A stretch of 64,000 bases of DNA from assembly GCF_020150455.1 (NCBI RefSeq), contig NZ_CP083740.1:930001-994000 (forward strand). Reading direction: 5' to 3'. The first letter of the stretch is position 1; every line of letters begins with the position of its first letter. The notes under the pieces are model-generated. The model saw only the letters and a list, made by a program, of their open reading frames with translations. It did not search any database and was not told the DNA's origin. Shown here piece after piece: positions 20,455-27,072 of the stretch. This DNA comes from Bremerella sp. TYQ1 (GTDB lineage: Bacteria > Planctomycetota > Planctomycetia > Pirellulales > Pirellulaceae). The position numbers and the translations under genes are program-made.

Positions 20455-20607
20455 ATGAGCGACTGTAACATTGAAAAGATCGCCTTGACAGGGGCAAAGT
20501 TATGTCCACCAAAAACCTCGGGCCGATGGTCATTTTATGCCTTAGGAGAGAACGATCTAGTTAGTTCTGTCACCGACGTTCCGATTCCTTGTTGGTGGAA
20601 TGAATAA
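20455..20607 (+). CDS. Possible 50-residue protein or gene fragment
   Basis: The frame from an ATG at 20455 encodes 50 residues with a composition like a real protein (for example SGRWSFYALGENDLVSSV and a C-terminal PIPCWWNE). There is no convincing ribosome-binding site and no domain I recognise. It could be the C-terminal fragment of a gene cut by insertion of the neighbouring island, which begins about here. Confidence 0.25.
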   Translation: MSDCNIEKIALTGAKLCPPKTSGRWSFYALGENDLVSSVTDVPIPCWWNE

Positions 20608-20671
20608 GGGGTTTGAGGCCGGTGGTCTGAGGCAGAAATGAATTCGAGAGCTTTCAATCCGTTGTCAGGTC

Positions 20672-21064
20672 TTATATGCGTATTGCATCCCACGTGTCTC
20701 GTTGTTTCTGAAAACAAACCTCAGCCGCAACCGGTCGAAGCAATTTCTCATGAATTGGATCTTTACCTTCCGAAATCTTCGGCAAGTGAAGAATCTCTTC
20801 CTGAATCTCCGGGGACAGCAAGAGCAAGTTCATGATCTGGGTGATCCGCGGTTGCGTGACGTGTGAAAGTCGGGCGAGGTCGGACTGGTCTTCCACGACC
20901 CCATTCTGGAGCAGCTCTTGGAAGTGAATCGCAAGTGCCATTAGCTTGGAGACGCGTGGAATACGACCATGGGGAATGGCCACTTCAGGTTGTGGTTCTC
21001 GCTCGAGTCGCTTCCGGCCGCGGCTATCGGTATTGAAGTGGAGAACTCTTTTCGTGCTCAGCAT
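20672..21064 (-). CDS. KorB/ParB-type helix-turn-helix protein of the recombinase operon
   Basis: A 130-residue basic protein. Its centre reads DQSDLARLSHVTQPRITQI followed by MNLLLLSPEIQEEIL, the helix-turn-helix of the KorB/ParB type (LARxxGVSxxRVTQIMNLLxLPPEIQ). It lacks the N-terminal nuclease/CTP domain of ParB, so it is a stand-alone DNA-binding protein. Its ATG overlaps the last seven bases of the recombinase gene (ATGCTGA), which suggests translational coupling. In related mobile elements this protein always travels with the large serine recombinase and is probably a repressor or a directionality/recombination factor; that role is inference. It is the last gene of the leftward operon and lies at the left end of the island. 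Confidence 0.75.
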   Translation of the reverse strand: MLSTKRVLHFNTDSRGRKRLEREPQPEVAIPHGRIPRVSKLMALAIHFQELLQNGVVEDQSDLARLSHVTQPRITQIMNLLLLSPEIQEEILHLPKISEGKDPIHEKLLRPVAAEVCFQKQRDTWDAIRI

Positions 21065-22617
21065 GGGGCTAGGCTCTGATCTGGGACGTTGGTGACAGGT
21101 TTGCTATTGATAAAGTCGATCTTGATCGAATTATCAGCGGCATTGAACTCAATCCGGCTGACGAGTAGGGCGAGGACACGTTGTTGCTCGCGGGGGCGGA
21201 GCGTATCCCATAGTTGGTCAAAGTCATTCAATGCGGCGATAACCTCGTCCTTTTCAATCGATCGCTCAGTTTGCTCGGCTACTTTGCCTCTTAGCCGATT
21301 CAACTCCGTCTCGTTCTGATGAATACGCTCATGGAGTCCTGCAATACAGTTGGCGATCGCATTCGAAGGATCAGGTGAATCCGACAGCCGCTGCAGTTCG
21401 TTGTGGTCTTTGCTGAGTTGACGGGTGAGATTGGTAATTGACCGCGTAATGCCTTCCCGGTCTTCTTCCAGGAGGGACTTGACTCGATTGAACACCTCCC
21501 TCTGAAGATCCTGGTCCTGGGCGATCATCCGAATCTCATCGATGACGGCGCGTTCGATCTCGGTGGCGGGCAAAGAAGGGGTAGGGCAGGAGCTCCGTCC
21601 CTTCTTTATGAGTTGAGCACAGCGATAGTACCGGTAGCGCCGATTCCGTTTATTGGTAAACGTGTGGACCATCGCGCTATTGCAGTGTTTACAGAACAGC
21701 AGGCCCCGGATGAAGGCGTTGTGCTTGTTACGAATCTGGCCATTAGGTGTACGGCCATTCGCTTTTAGCTGGGTCTGCACATCGTCGAACAAGTCTGCAT
21801 CAACTATTGGTTCGTGCTCACCGTCGAACACGTCACTCTTATGCTTCACCTTGCCAATGTAGATTGGGTTGGTGAGCAGGGCGTGCAGACTGCACTTGTC
21901 GAATGGCTTTCCACCTTTGGGTTTGCCGCGCCTCGTGTGCCAAGTTTTGTTGGGTAATCCGAGGGCTTTCAATTCGTCTACGACCGGAAGCAGGGAGCCA
22001 AGTTCGAGATAGAGTTCGTAGATCTGTCTGACCTGGATGGCTTCGCACTGGTTGACGATGAGTTTGGGGCTCCCACCAGAGCGATCGACGTCGTACCCAA
22101 GTACCGGCGTGCCCCCGGCCCATTTGCCTTTCCGTCGCTGGGCGGCGATCTTATCCCGGATGCGTTCGCCAATGATTTCTCGCTCGAATTGGGCAAAGCT
22201 AAGCAGGATATTGAGGGTCAAACGGCCCATCGAGTGGGTCGTATTAAATTGCTGAGTGACGGAAACGAAAGAAATGTCGTACTGCTCGAAGGTCTCCATC
22301 ATCCGGGCGAAGTCCATCAAGGAACGAGATAGACGGTCGACTTTATAAACGACCACACAATCGATCTTGCCCGCCTCGATGTCCGCGATGAGCCGTTTCA
22401 GCCCGGGGCGTTCGACGTTCCCGCCTGAGAATCCCCCGTCGTTGTATTGTTCAGGCAGGCAGACCCACCCGGCCGATTTCTGACTGACGATGAATGATTC
22501 AGCCGACTCGCGTTGTGCATCCAACGAATTGAATTCTGAGTCGAGTCCTTCCTCGGAGGATTTGCGGGTATAGATTGCACATCGAATGGTGTCGGTGTTG
22601 TGTTTTTTCGAACTCAT
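21058..22617 (-). CDS. Large serine recombinase (site-specific integrase)
   Basis: A 519-residue recombinase. The N-terminal resolvase domain starts CAIYTRKSSEEG, with Arg18 and the nucleophile Ser20, and continues with DAQRESAESF, VVVYKVDRLSR and the GRLTLNILLSFAQFEREIIGERIRDK catalytic helix region in pieces. A recombinase domain follows (GGTPVLGYDVD..., LLTNPIYIGKVKH), then a zinc ribbon (CKHCNS ... RCAQ ... SCP) and a long coiled coil (about 370-470), as in phage integrases of the phiC31 class. It would integrate and excise the island between attP and attB. It overlaps the DUF2924 gene by ATGA and the downstream HTH gene by seven bases. The active site appears complete. Confidence 0.95.
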   Translation of the reverse strand: MSSKKHNTDTIRCAIYTRKSSEEGLDSEFNSLDAQRESAESFIVSQKSAGWVCLPEQYNDGGFSGGNVERPGLKRLIADIEAGKIDCVVVYKVDRLSRSLMDFARMMETFEQYDISFVSVTQQFNTTHSMGRLTLNILLSFAQFEREIIGERIRDKIAAQRRKGKWAGGTPVLGYDVDRSGGSPKLIVNQCEAIQVRQIYELYLELGSLLPVVDELKALGLPNKTWHTRRGKPKGGKPFDKCSLHALLTNPIYIGKVKHKSDVFDGEHEPIVDADLFDDVQTQLKANGRTPNGQIRNKHNAFIRGLLFCKHCNSAMVHTFTNKRNRRYRYYRCAQLIKKGRSSCPTPSLPATEIERAVIDEIRMIAQDQDLQREVFNRVKSLLEEDREGITRSITNLTRQLSKDHNELQRLSDSPDPSNAIANCIAGLHERIHQNETELNRLRGKVAEQTERSIEKDEVIAALNDFDQLWDTLRPREQQRVLALLVSRIEFNAADNSIKIDFINSKPVTNVPDQSLAPC

Positions 22618-23105
22618 AGGTGGTCCTCCAATCGAAAGAAGCGGTATCCGTTGCAGTGGCTGCCTGTGATTGCCTTGGCCACGGCGGAGAGTGATTTGTA
22701 ACGCTCCCCTTCGTATTCCAATCCGTCTTCCAAGACGCGAACCTCAAGCGACTTGCCCTTGTAGGTGCGGATGATTGAGGTACCGGCTGGTGGCAAACGG
22801 GGGTCGGTGGGAGGCATGATCCGCTTCGTCTTGGTGTTGGTCGCGGTAGGCTTTTCTAGCTTTGAATCCCTCGGTGGCGTAACACGAATATCGGCGACGT
22901 TCACCAGTTCGGCCGCTCGGTCCTTGGCACGTTGCGACAGCCCTCCGAATTCATTGGCTTGTAGCCGCCAGGCAATTCTTCGGATCAGCCAGCGCTTGTT
23001 ACGTCCGTTGGTCGCTTCGCCGAATACCGCGGCAAACTTCTCGCGAAGCTCATTGACGGTCATTAGCTCCATCGTGGCGACCTCTTGGTCGATGTTTAAC
23101 GACAT
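22614..23105 (-). CDS. DUF2924 protein of the recombinase operon
   Basis: A 163-residue protein. The N-terminal part (MELMTVNELREKFAAVFGE, then NKRWLIRRIAWRLQANEFGGLS) and the C-terminal IRTYKGKSLEVRVLEDGLEYEG / YKSLSAVAKAITGS are the signatures of DUF2924, with a basic Pro-rich linker between them. DUF2924 genes almost always precede a serine recombinase in phage-like islands of alphaproteobacteria and planctomycetes; a role as accessory recombination factor is suggested by that context only. A good ribosome-binding site (AGGAG, seven bases before ATG) lies inside the upstream small gene, and the stop overlaps the recombinase ATG by four bases. Confidence 0.9.
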   Translation of the reverse strand: MSLNIDQEVATMELMTVNELREKFAAVFGEATNGRNKRWLIRRIAWRLQANEFGGLSQRAKDRAAELVNVADIRVTPPRDSKLEKPTATNTKTKRIMPPTDPRLPPAGTSIIRTYKGKSLEVRVLEDGLEYEGERYKSLSAVAKAITGSHCNGYRFFRLEDHL

Positions 23106-23314
23106 TCATCTTCTCCTGGGTTGAGACTCGTGGGTTTAACACGTGTGTCCAGAGAGCAAGGTTCTGGCGAGGAACTCAAGCGGTCATGGGGAGAAGTGTG
23201 GGGATTTGTGCGCAGAGAGTTTAGGTATCGCAAGACGCCACAGGCGAAGAGGCAAACGAGCTCTTCTCGACGCTGTTCTGGTGTTGAGACTTCCGTCAAA
23301 ATGTGCGACCGCAC
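23096..23314 (-). CDS. 72-residue protein, first gene of the recombinase operon
   Basis: A short reverse-strand gene that starts at a GTG preceded by an ideal GGAGG five bases upstream (complement of 23320-23324). The product begins MRSHILTEVSTPEQRREELV and continues CLFACGVLRYLN before a disordered tail. The RREEL...LFACGVLRY helix resembles small proteins often found upstream of DUF2924 in such islands. The gene overlaps the DUF2924 start by ten bases, so four genes in a row are overlapping. No function is known. An ATG four codons upstream exists but has no Shine-Dalgarno. Confidence 0.6.
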   Translation of the reverse strand: MRSHILTEVSTPEQRREELVCLFACGVLRYLNSLRTNPHTSPHDRLSSSPEPCSLDTRVKPTSLNPGEDECR

Positions 23315-23367
23315 GATGACCTCCATTTCAGAGCTGACAAGGTAAAGGGAAGGATTCCTCTACCCTC

Positions 23368-23378
23368 TTAACAACCCA
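23368..23378 (-). promoter_or_regulatory. TGGGTTGTTAA motif upstream of the recombinase operon
   Basis: On the minus strand TGGGTTGTTAA lies 54 bases before the GTG at 23314. The same 11-mer occurs on the plus strand at 26685-26695, 36 bases before the gene at 26731, and similarity continues into AG..TAG.GGA-T on the 3' side in both. This fits a shared promoter or operator of the island. The remainder of 23315-23738 shows no gene or other signal I can support. Confidence 0.4.
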
Positions 23379-23738
23379 GTCGCGGTTCGAGATGACGAAA
23401 GAAGGCACCAAAAAAATCGACGCGGAACTTTTCGGGCAAAAAGGGTTGTGCCTGCTAGCGGCGTTGATATGATAGGACTCGATACATGGACAGTTGTCCA
23501 CTCTAGAGGTTATCCGGTGCCGGGACGAACGGGCTCCGGGGATATCTGCGGCTCTCCCCGTTTCAAAGCCGCACGCATCCATGGCACGTGCTTCTGCGCT
23601 GCTTTCTTTGCCTGATCAATTTGATTTAGTCGCACTGCGTACGTGATGTTCTTGAGGGCATCATGGTTGCGCACTGGGACGTTACGCGCGCTCGGGCAAG
23701 AAAACGCCTGTGTCGATGGAATGAGGGTAATATGCACG

Positions 23739-24992
23739 ATGGCTACACGACCCTTTGAACTTAAAACGTCTCTACGGATGATCCCGAATCGCTTGCTGCG
23801 TGAGTATCTAGTAAAGCTCGGGCACGTAGAGTTCGCGTCGGAATGGAATGAGCCCAAAGAGAAACAAATTGACCAGCTGTTCAATTACGCACAGATGCTT
23901 TCCGATATCGAGCGCGATGAGTTTGAGAGCGGTTTGCACAGCGTGTCCGATCTCGCGTCGGATGCGGGACTGACCGTTCTCTTCCAGGCGGCTAGAGACT
24001 ACAGTCTGACTGAATTGGTGAATGAAGCACCTGAGGAACTCGGGATCTGGGGCCGGACGATGTGGATCTGGTTGCACTATCCCGGCATCTTCGACAAAGG
24101 GCAGATCCTTTTCCAAATCGATCAGATGTCGTTTTGGCGGAAGCGAACAGACTTGCCCAACAATGATTCACCAGACACTTCCGATCCGGCGCTCGAAAAT
24201 CTGAAGGAAGAGATCACGGACCTACTTCGCGAACAGGGCCGCGGCAAAGACTGCACGATTGACTGGCTCAGACGCGGCGACGTGTTTTATTTCTTCGCCT
24301 ATCCAGACGACTTCGTATCGAGCGTGTTAGTGCACGATAAGGAAGGGCATCTCGCACCTAAGTCGATCCGGACAACCTTATCGATCGTGTTCGCGTACGA
24401 TCCGAAACACGAGTCGCTCGAGCTATTTGCGAAGGGGCTGCCCAAACCGGTTAAGGAGCGTCTGGAGAAGATCTTCGCCCAGTCGATCTTGCACTGGAAG
24501 CTCAATGACTATGACCCGGACGCCGCATACGATCTCGATCGGCTGAAGTATGTATTTGATGGCTTGAACGTTGAGCCCGCGGATAAGGTCAGTGTACGAA
24601 TCCGCAAGCTGCGTCTCTCTAGCCTCGTCGATGGGAGGGAAGTCGAAATCAAGATCGATGACGCTGACCCGAACGACACCATTGGCAAGGCAATCCAAGA
24701 GGTTATCCGGATTGAGGAGAGACCACTTGCTCAGTGGCAGGTGACACGGGCCTCGTTCTGCTTCATCTTTCATCCCTTAGATGGTCGCAAGCAAGGCCGA
24801 CAGAGCTTCGATGTGGGATATCCACGATCCTGTTCGCTTCGCAACGCCCGTCCCGAACGCGTCGAATTGATTCAGAAGTACCTCAAGAAGTGGGATATCG
24901 ACCTTGCAGATCCTCCTAAATACGCTGCTGTCTCGGTGGGAGAGTGTGACTCCAGTGTTCCAGGCCTTGGAGACGATCCACTGGAAGAGTGA
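23739..24992 (+). CDS. Unknown island protein
   Basis: About 417 residues from the ATG at 23739; the frame is open from GTG 23643, but the added 32 residues look non-coding. I recognise no domain. The protein is acidic and soluble, with a helical N-terminal third (MIPNRLLREYLVKLGH...), a central alpha/beta region containing RRGDVFYFFAYPDD and LSIVFAYDPKHESLELF, and a C-terminal region ending SFDVGYPRSCSLRNARPER. FVSSVLVHDKEG and ELFAKGLPK look like parts of a beta sheet. It is followed by an overlapping gene of equally unknown function (overlap about 40-90 bases depending on start), so the two probably act together. Given its place between the integrase operon and the replication genes, a regulatory or anti-host role is conceivable; no direct evidence. 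Confidence 0.72.
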   Translation: MATRPFELKTSLRMIPNRLLREYLVKLGHVEFASEWNEPKEKQIDQLFNYAQMLSDIERDEFESGLHSVSDLASDAGLTVLFQAARDYSLTELVNEAPEELGIWGRTMWIWLHYPGIFDKGQILFQIDQMSFWRKRTDLPNNDSPDTSDPALENLKEEITDLLREQGRGKDCTIDWLRRGDVFYFFAYPDDFVSSVLVHDKEGHLAPKSIRTTLSIVFAYDPKHESLELFAKGLPKPVKERLEKIFAQSILHWKLNDYDPDAAYDLDRLKYVFDGLNVEPADKVSVRIRKLRLSSLVDGREVEIKIDDADPNDTIGKAIQEVIRIEERPLAQWQVTRASFCFIFHPLDGRKQGRQSFDVGYPRSCSLRNARPERVELIQKYLKKWDIDLADPPKYAAVSVGECDSSVPGLGDDPLEE

Positions 24993-25857
24993 AGACTGGG
25001 CGTTCGTTGAGAAACATCAGCTTCTTCGCGAAATCGAGTCAGCTGGTTCGACCAATTGCAGTGACTGTAGTCGCCGCTACGAGGTGGAGTACATCTCCGA
25101 ACGCGGTGGCGGTCTCAATGGCTACATCAACTGCGAAGACTGCGGGCTGGAACGTGTCGAACCAGGTAGGCTCAAGCGATGGGAGATTGATACGACTGCC
25201 ATGCTGCGCGCCTTCTTCGATGGTCTAAAACTGTCGCTGGATGAGCAGATACCGGACTGCCTTTGGAAGGTCGGACGAGCAAATTGGGCGGGTTATTCTC
25301 GCCATGTGTGGTTCGTTCGGTCTCTTCCTGGTGACCACAGTGATGCGGTAGAGATCTTGAAGAGAAACAAGAAGGCGATCGTGTTTGCGCCGACTCAGAT
25401 CGGTTCAACCCAGTGGCATGAAGTTGCAGGCAGTTTGGTTATCCCACTCGATAGCATAGCTTCGATCAAGGCTGCCAAGCCGGTGCTCAATGTCGAGGAG
25501 ATTGAGGGGTGGGTCAAAGACACTTGTCCAGCGTCGAAAGAGTCGAAGAACGCAACACCCAAAAGACGAGGATCCCGTCTCAATAGTATCGCCAAGTTGC
25601 GAAAGGCCTTGATTGAGCACGTTTTGAACGCTCGGGAGCACGCATATTCCACGAAGGAAATTACCGGGACGCCAAGGTTGCTGCCACGTCCTCAGCAGAA
25701 GGAACTCGCCAAACAGCTCGACATGACGACGTCAGATGTCAATCGAGCCCTAAAGGATGATGATGCGGTAGAGCTCAGAATCTACTGGGAACTTGCATTG
25801 GATGTGGACCAGATCATGTCGTTCAAAGGACCCATTACTCGAGGACGCAAAACCTAG
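24904..25857 (+). CDS. Unknown protein with zinc ribbon and C-terminal HTH-like segment
   Basis: Up to 317 residues. The first possible start is TTG 24904, but GTG 24946 or GTG 24955, with GGGAGAG about ten bases before the latter, is more likely. The N-terminal third has two Cys pairs, NCSDCS and NCEDCG, about 30 residues apart, forming a zinc ribbon. The middle includes VWFVRSLPGD and IVFAPTQIGSTQW strands. The C-terminal part is basic (TPKRRGSRLNSIAKLR) and includes LAKQLDMTTSDVNRALK, a helix-turn-helix-like pattern. DNA binding is therefore plausible. The gene overlaps the preceding unknown gene and is followed by a strong terminator at 25917-25957, so these two form a transcription unit of their own. 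Confidence 0.72.
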   Translation: MQILLNTLLSRWESVTPVFQALETIHWKSEDWAFVEKHQLLREIESAGSTNCSDCSRRYEVEYISERGGGLNGYINCEDCGLERVEPGRLKRWEIDTTAMLRAFFDGLKLSLDEQIPDCLWKVGRANWAGYSRHVWFVRSLPGDHSDAVEILKRNKKAIVFAPTQIGSTQWHEVAGSLVIPLDSIASIKAAKPVLNVEEIEGWVKDTCPASKESKNATPKRRGSRLNSIAKLRKALIEHVLNAREHAYSTKEITGTPRLLPRPQQKELAKQLDMTTSDVNRALKDDDAVELRIYWELALDVDQIMSFKGPITRGRKT

Positions 25858-25859
25858 AA

Positions 25860-25892
25860 ATTGCAGTTTGCTTGATTTCGTGCAACTGCAAT
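25860..25892. promoter_or_regulatory. Inverted repeat ATTGCAGTT...AACTGCAAT (operator-like)
   Basis: A perfect 9-bp inverted repeat (25860-25868 and 25884-25892, 15-base spacer) begins at the stop codon of the zinc-ribbon gene. A third half site, AACTGCAA, follows near 25906. The spacing of arms (24 bases centre to centre) and the extra half site fit a protein-binding site better than a terminator. Confidence 0.4.
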
Positions 25893-25916
25893 TCGAATAA
25901 TCTGAAACTGCAAATG

Positions 25917-25957
25917 CCTGCGGTATAGCGACTTAGGTCGACCCGCAGGTTTTTTTG
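25917..25957 (+). terminator. Rho-independent terminator
   Basis: CCTGCGG (25917-25923) pairs with CCGCAGG (25943-25949), with an inner CGAC/GTCG pair around a TTAG loop, followed by seven T's. It ends the two-gene unit 23739-25857. Confidence 0.85.
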
Positions 25958-26037
25958 TTTGATTTGCTGCAATTCCGCCGGGGGTTGTCATCGCAAGTTT
26001 CGCGGTGGCAATCACCCTCAATACGGAGATTGCAGAA

Positions 26038-26670
26038 ATGAAGGACCGACCCACGTCCGCGGACTTATCGGAGTCCATCACCTCGGAGCCCAAGCCGCTC
26101 GATTCGTTCACGCAGGGCTACATACAGAAATGTGCTCGCCAGCTGATTGGTCGCCACGGCTTCACCGACTCAGATCGTGCTGAACTCGAGCAGACACTCT
26201 TTCTGAAACTGGCTGGGAAGTTCGACCAAGCCAATCCCGACGATCCGCATTGGAAGGCATTCGTGGCGAAGACGGTCAGTCGTCACATCGCAAGCGTGAT
26301 TCGGGATCGGAAGGCTCCCAAGCGGGATCACCGTCGTACGATCTCGATTCACGTTCAAGTAACGACCGACGAAGTAGGACCGATGGAGCTGGCCAACGTG
26401 CTGCAGGACAACGACACGCCCTCGCGCCGTAGCCAAGAGCTTCGCTGTGAACAGGAACTTGCTGAGCTCCGGGAAGATGTGGCTACCTGTATTGAACGAT
26501 TGAGTGATCCTCGTTTCCGTGAACTTTGCAGACATCTGATGAATGGGACCATCGCTGAAGCTGCGCGAAACATGGATGTTCCACGATCAACCATTGACGC
26601 ATGGCTCCCCAAGATCCGTCATCGGTTTGAGGAGATGGGACTTTCGGAATATTTGCAATTTCCTTCGTAA
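26038..26670 (+). CDS. Sigma-70-like (ECF-type) factor encoded on the island
   Basis: About 210 residues from the ATG at 26038 (GGAG ten bases before; a GTG at 26005 is also in frame). The N-terminal half has a sigma region 2-like helix set (YIQKCARQLIGRHGFTDSDR, then AELEQTLFLKL and FVAKTVSRHIASVIRDRKA). The C-terminal half (CIERLSDPRFRELCRHLM, then IAEAARNMDVPRSTIDAWL) is a region 4 helix-turn-helix. Between them is a polar linker. Such phage- or island-borne sigma-like factors are common in planctomycete mobile elements. It could direct RNA polymerase to island promoters, for example the repeated motifs at 23368, 26685, 31837 or 32430. That is inference. Confidence 0.75.
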   Translation: MKDRPTSADLSESITSEPKPLDSFTQGYIQKCARQLIGRHGFTDSDRAELEQTLFLKLAGKFDQANPDDPHWKAFVAKTVSRHIASVIRDRKAPKRDHRRTISIHVQVTTDEVGPMELANVLQDNDTPSRRSQELRCEQELAELREDVATCIERLSDPRFRELCRHLMNGTIAEAARNMDVPRSTIDAWLPKIRHRFEEMGLSEYLQFPS

Positions 26671-26684
26671 TTTCGCGATGGAGT

Positions 26685-26695
26685 TGGGTTGTTAA
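26685..26695 (+). promoter_or_regulatory. TGGGTTGTTAA motif upstream of the 97-aa gene
   Basis: Second copy of the 11-mer found before the recombinase operon (23368-23378, other strand). It lies 36 bases upstream of the ATG at 26731 and just after the stop of the sigma-like gene. Confidence 0.4.
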
Positions 26696-26730
26696 TAGAT
26701 AGGGATTAATACGTAAGTAAGGAACGAACT

Positions 26731-27024
26731 ATGAAGACTGAAGTGTATCGATACCGTTTTGCCAAAGACGTTTCTAGTGACGATGTTGAGGCCGCGATTC
26801 TGCTATCGATCTGGGCGTGTGAGTCTCTCCGCGGTGAGTCGCAAACCCGAATGGATGCCACGCATTTCTTCGACACCGATGAGATGAGCTGCGTTATCGA
26901 TGCAGGGACGGACATCGGCATGGATTTCAATCGGCTGTTCGTCGGGTTTCTTACCCGCGAGATGGGGCCAGATGCGTTTCGTATCGAACGGGTGAAGAAG
27001 CCTGCGGAGGCTGTTGCAGTCTAG
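26731..27024 (+). CDS. Conserved small island protein, function unknown
   Basis: A 97-residue acidic protein with an AAGGA ribosome-binding site before its ATG. The sequence alternates short strands and one amphipathic helix (DDVEAAILLSIWACESL), then DATHFFDTDEMSCVIDAGTD and a helix FNRLFVGFLTREMG. This resembles the small hypothetical proteins that sit just upstream of the primase-helicase in planctomycete phage-like islands. No catalytic motif is seen. It is 48 bases upstream of the primase gene and probably on the same transcript. Confidence 0.65.
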   Translation: MKTEVYRYRFAKDVSSDDVEAAILLSIWACESLRGESQTRMDATHFFDTDEMSCVIDAGTDIGMDFNRLFVGFLTREMGPDAFRIERVKKPAEAVAV

Positions 27025-27072
27025 TATCGCCTTAATCAACGCTCGGATGCCAGGTTCAGGAGGGCCGATTGA

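Noticed and set aside
23510..23884. 124-codon reverse-strand frame at the start of the unknown gene 23739
   Set aside because: It overlaps the better supported plus-strand gene and has no ribosome-binding site or recognisable pattern.
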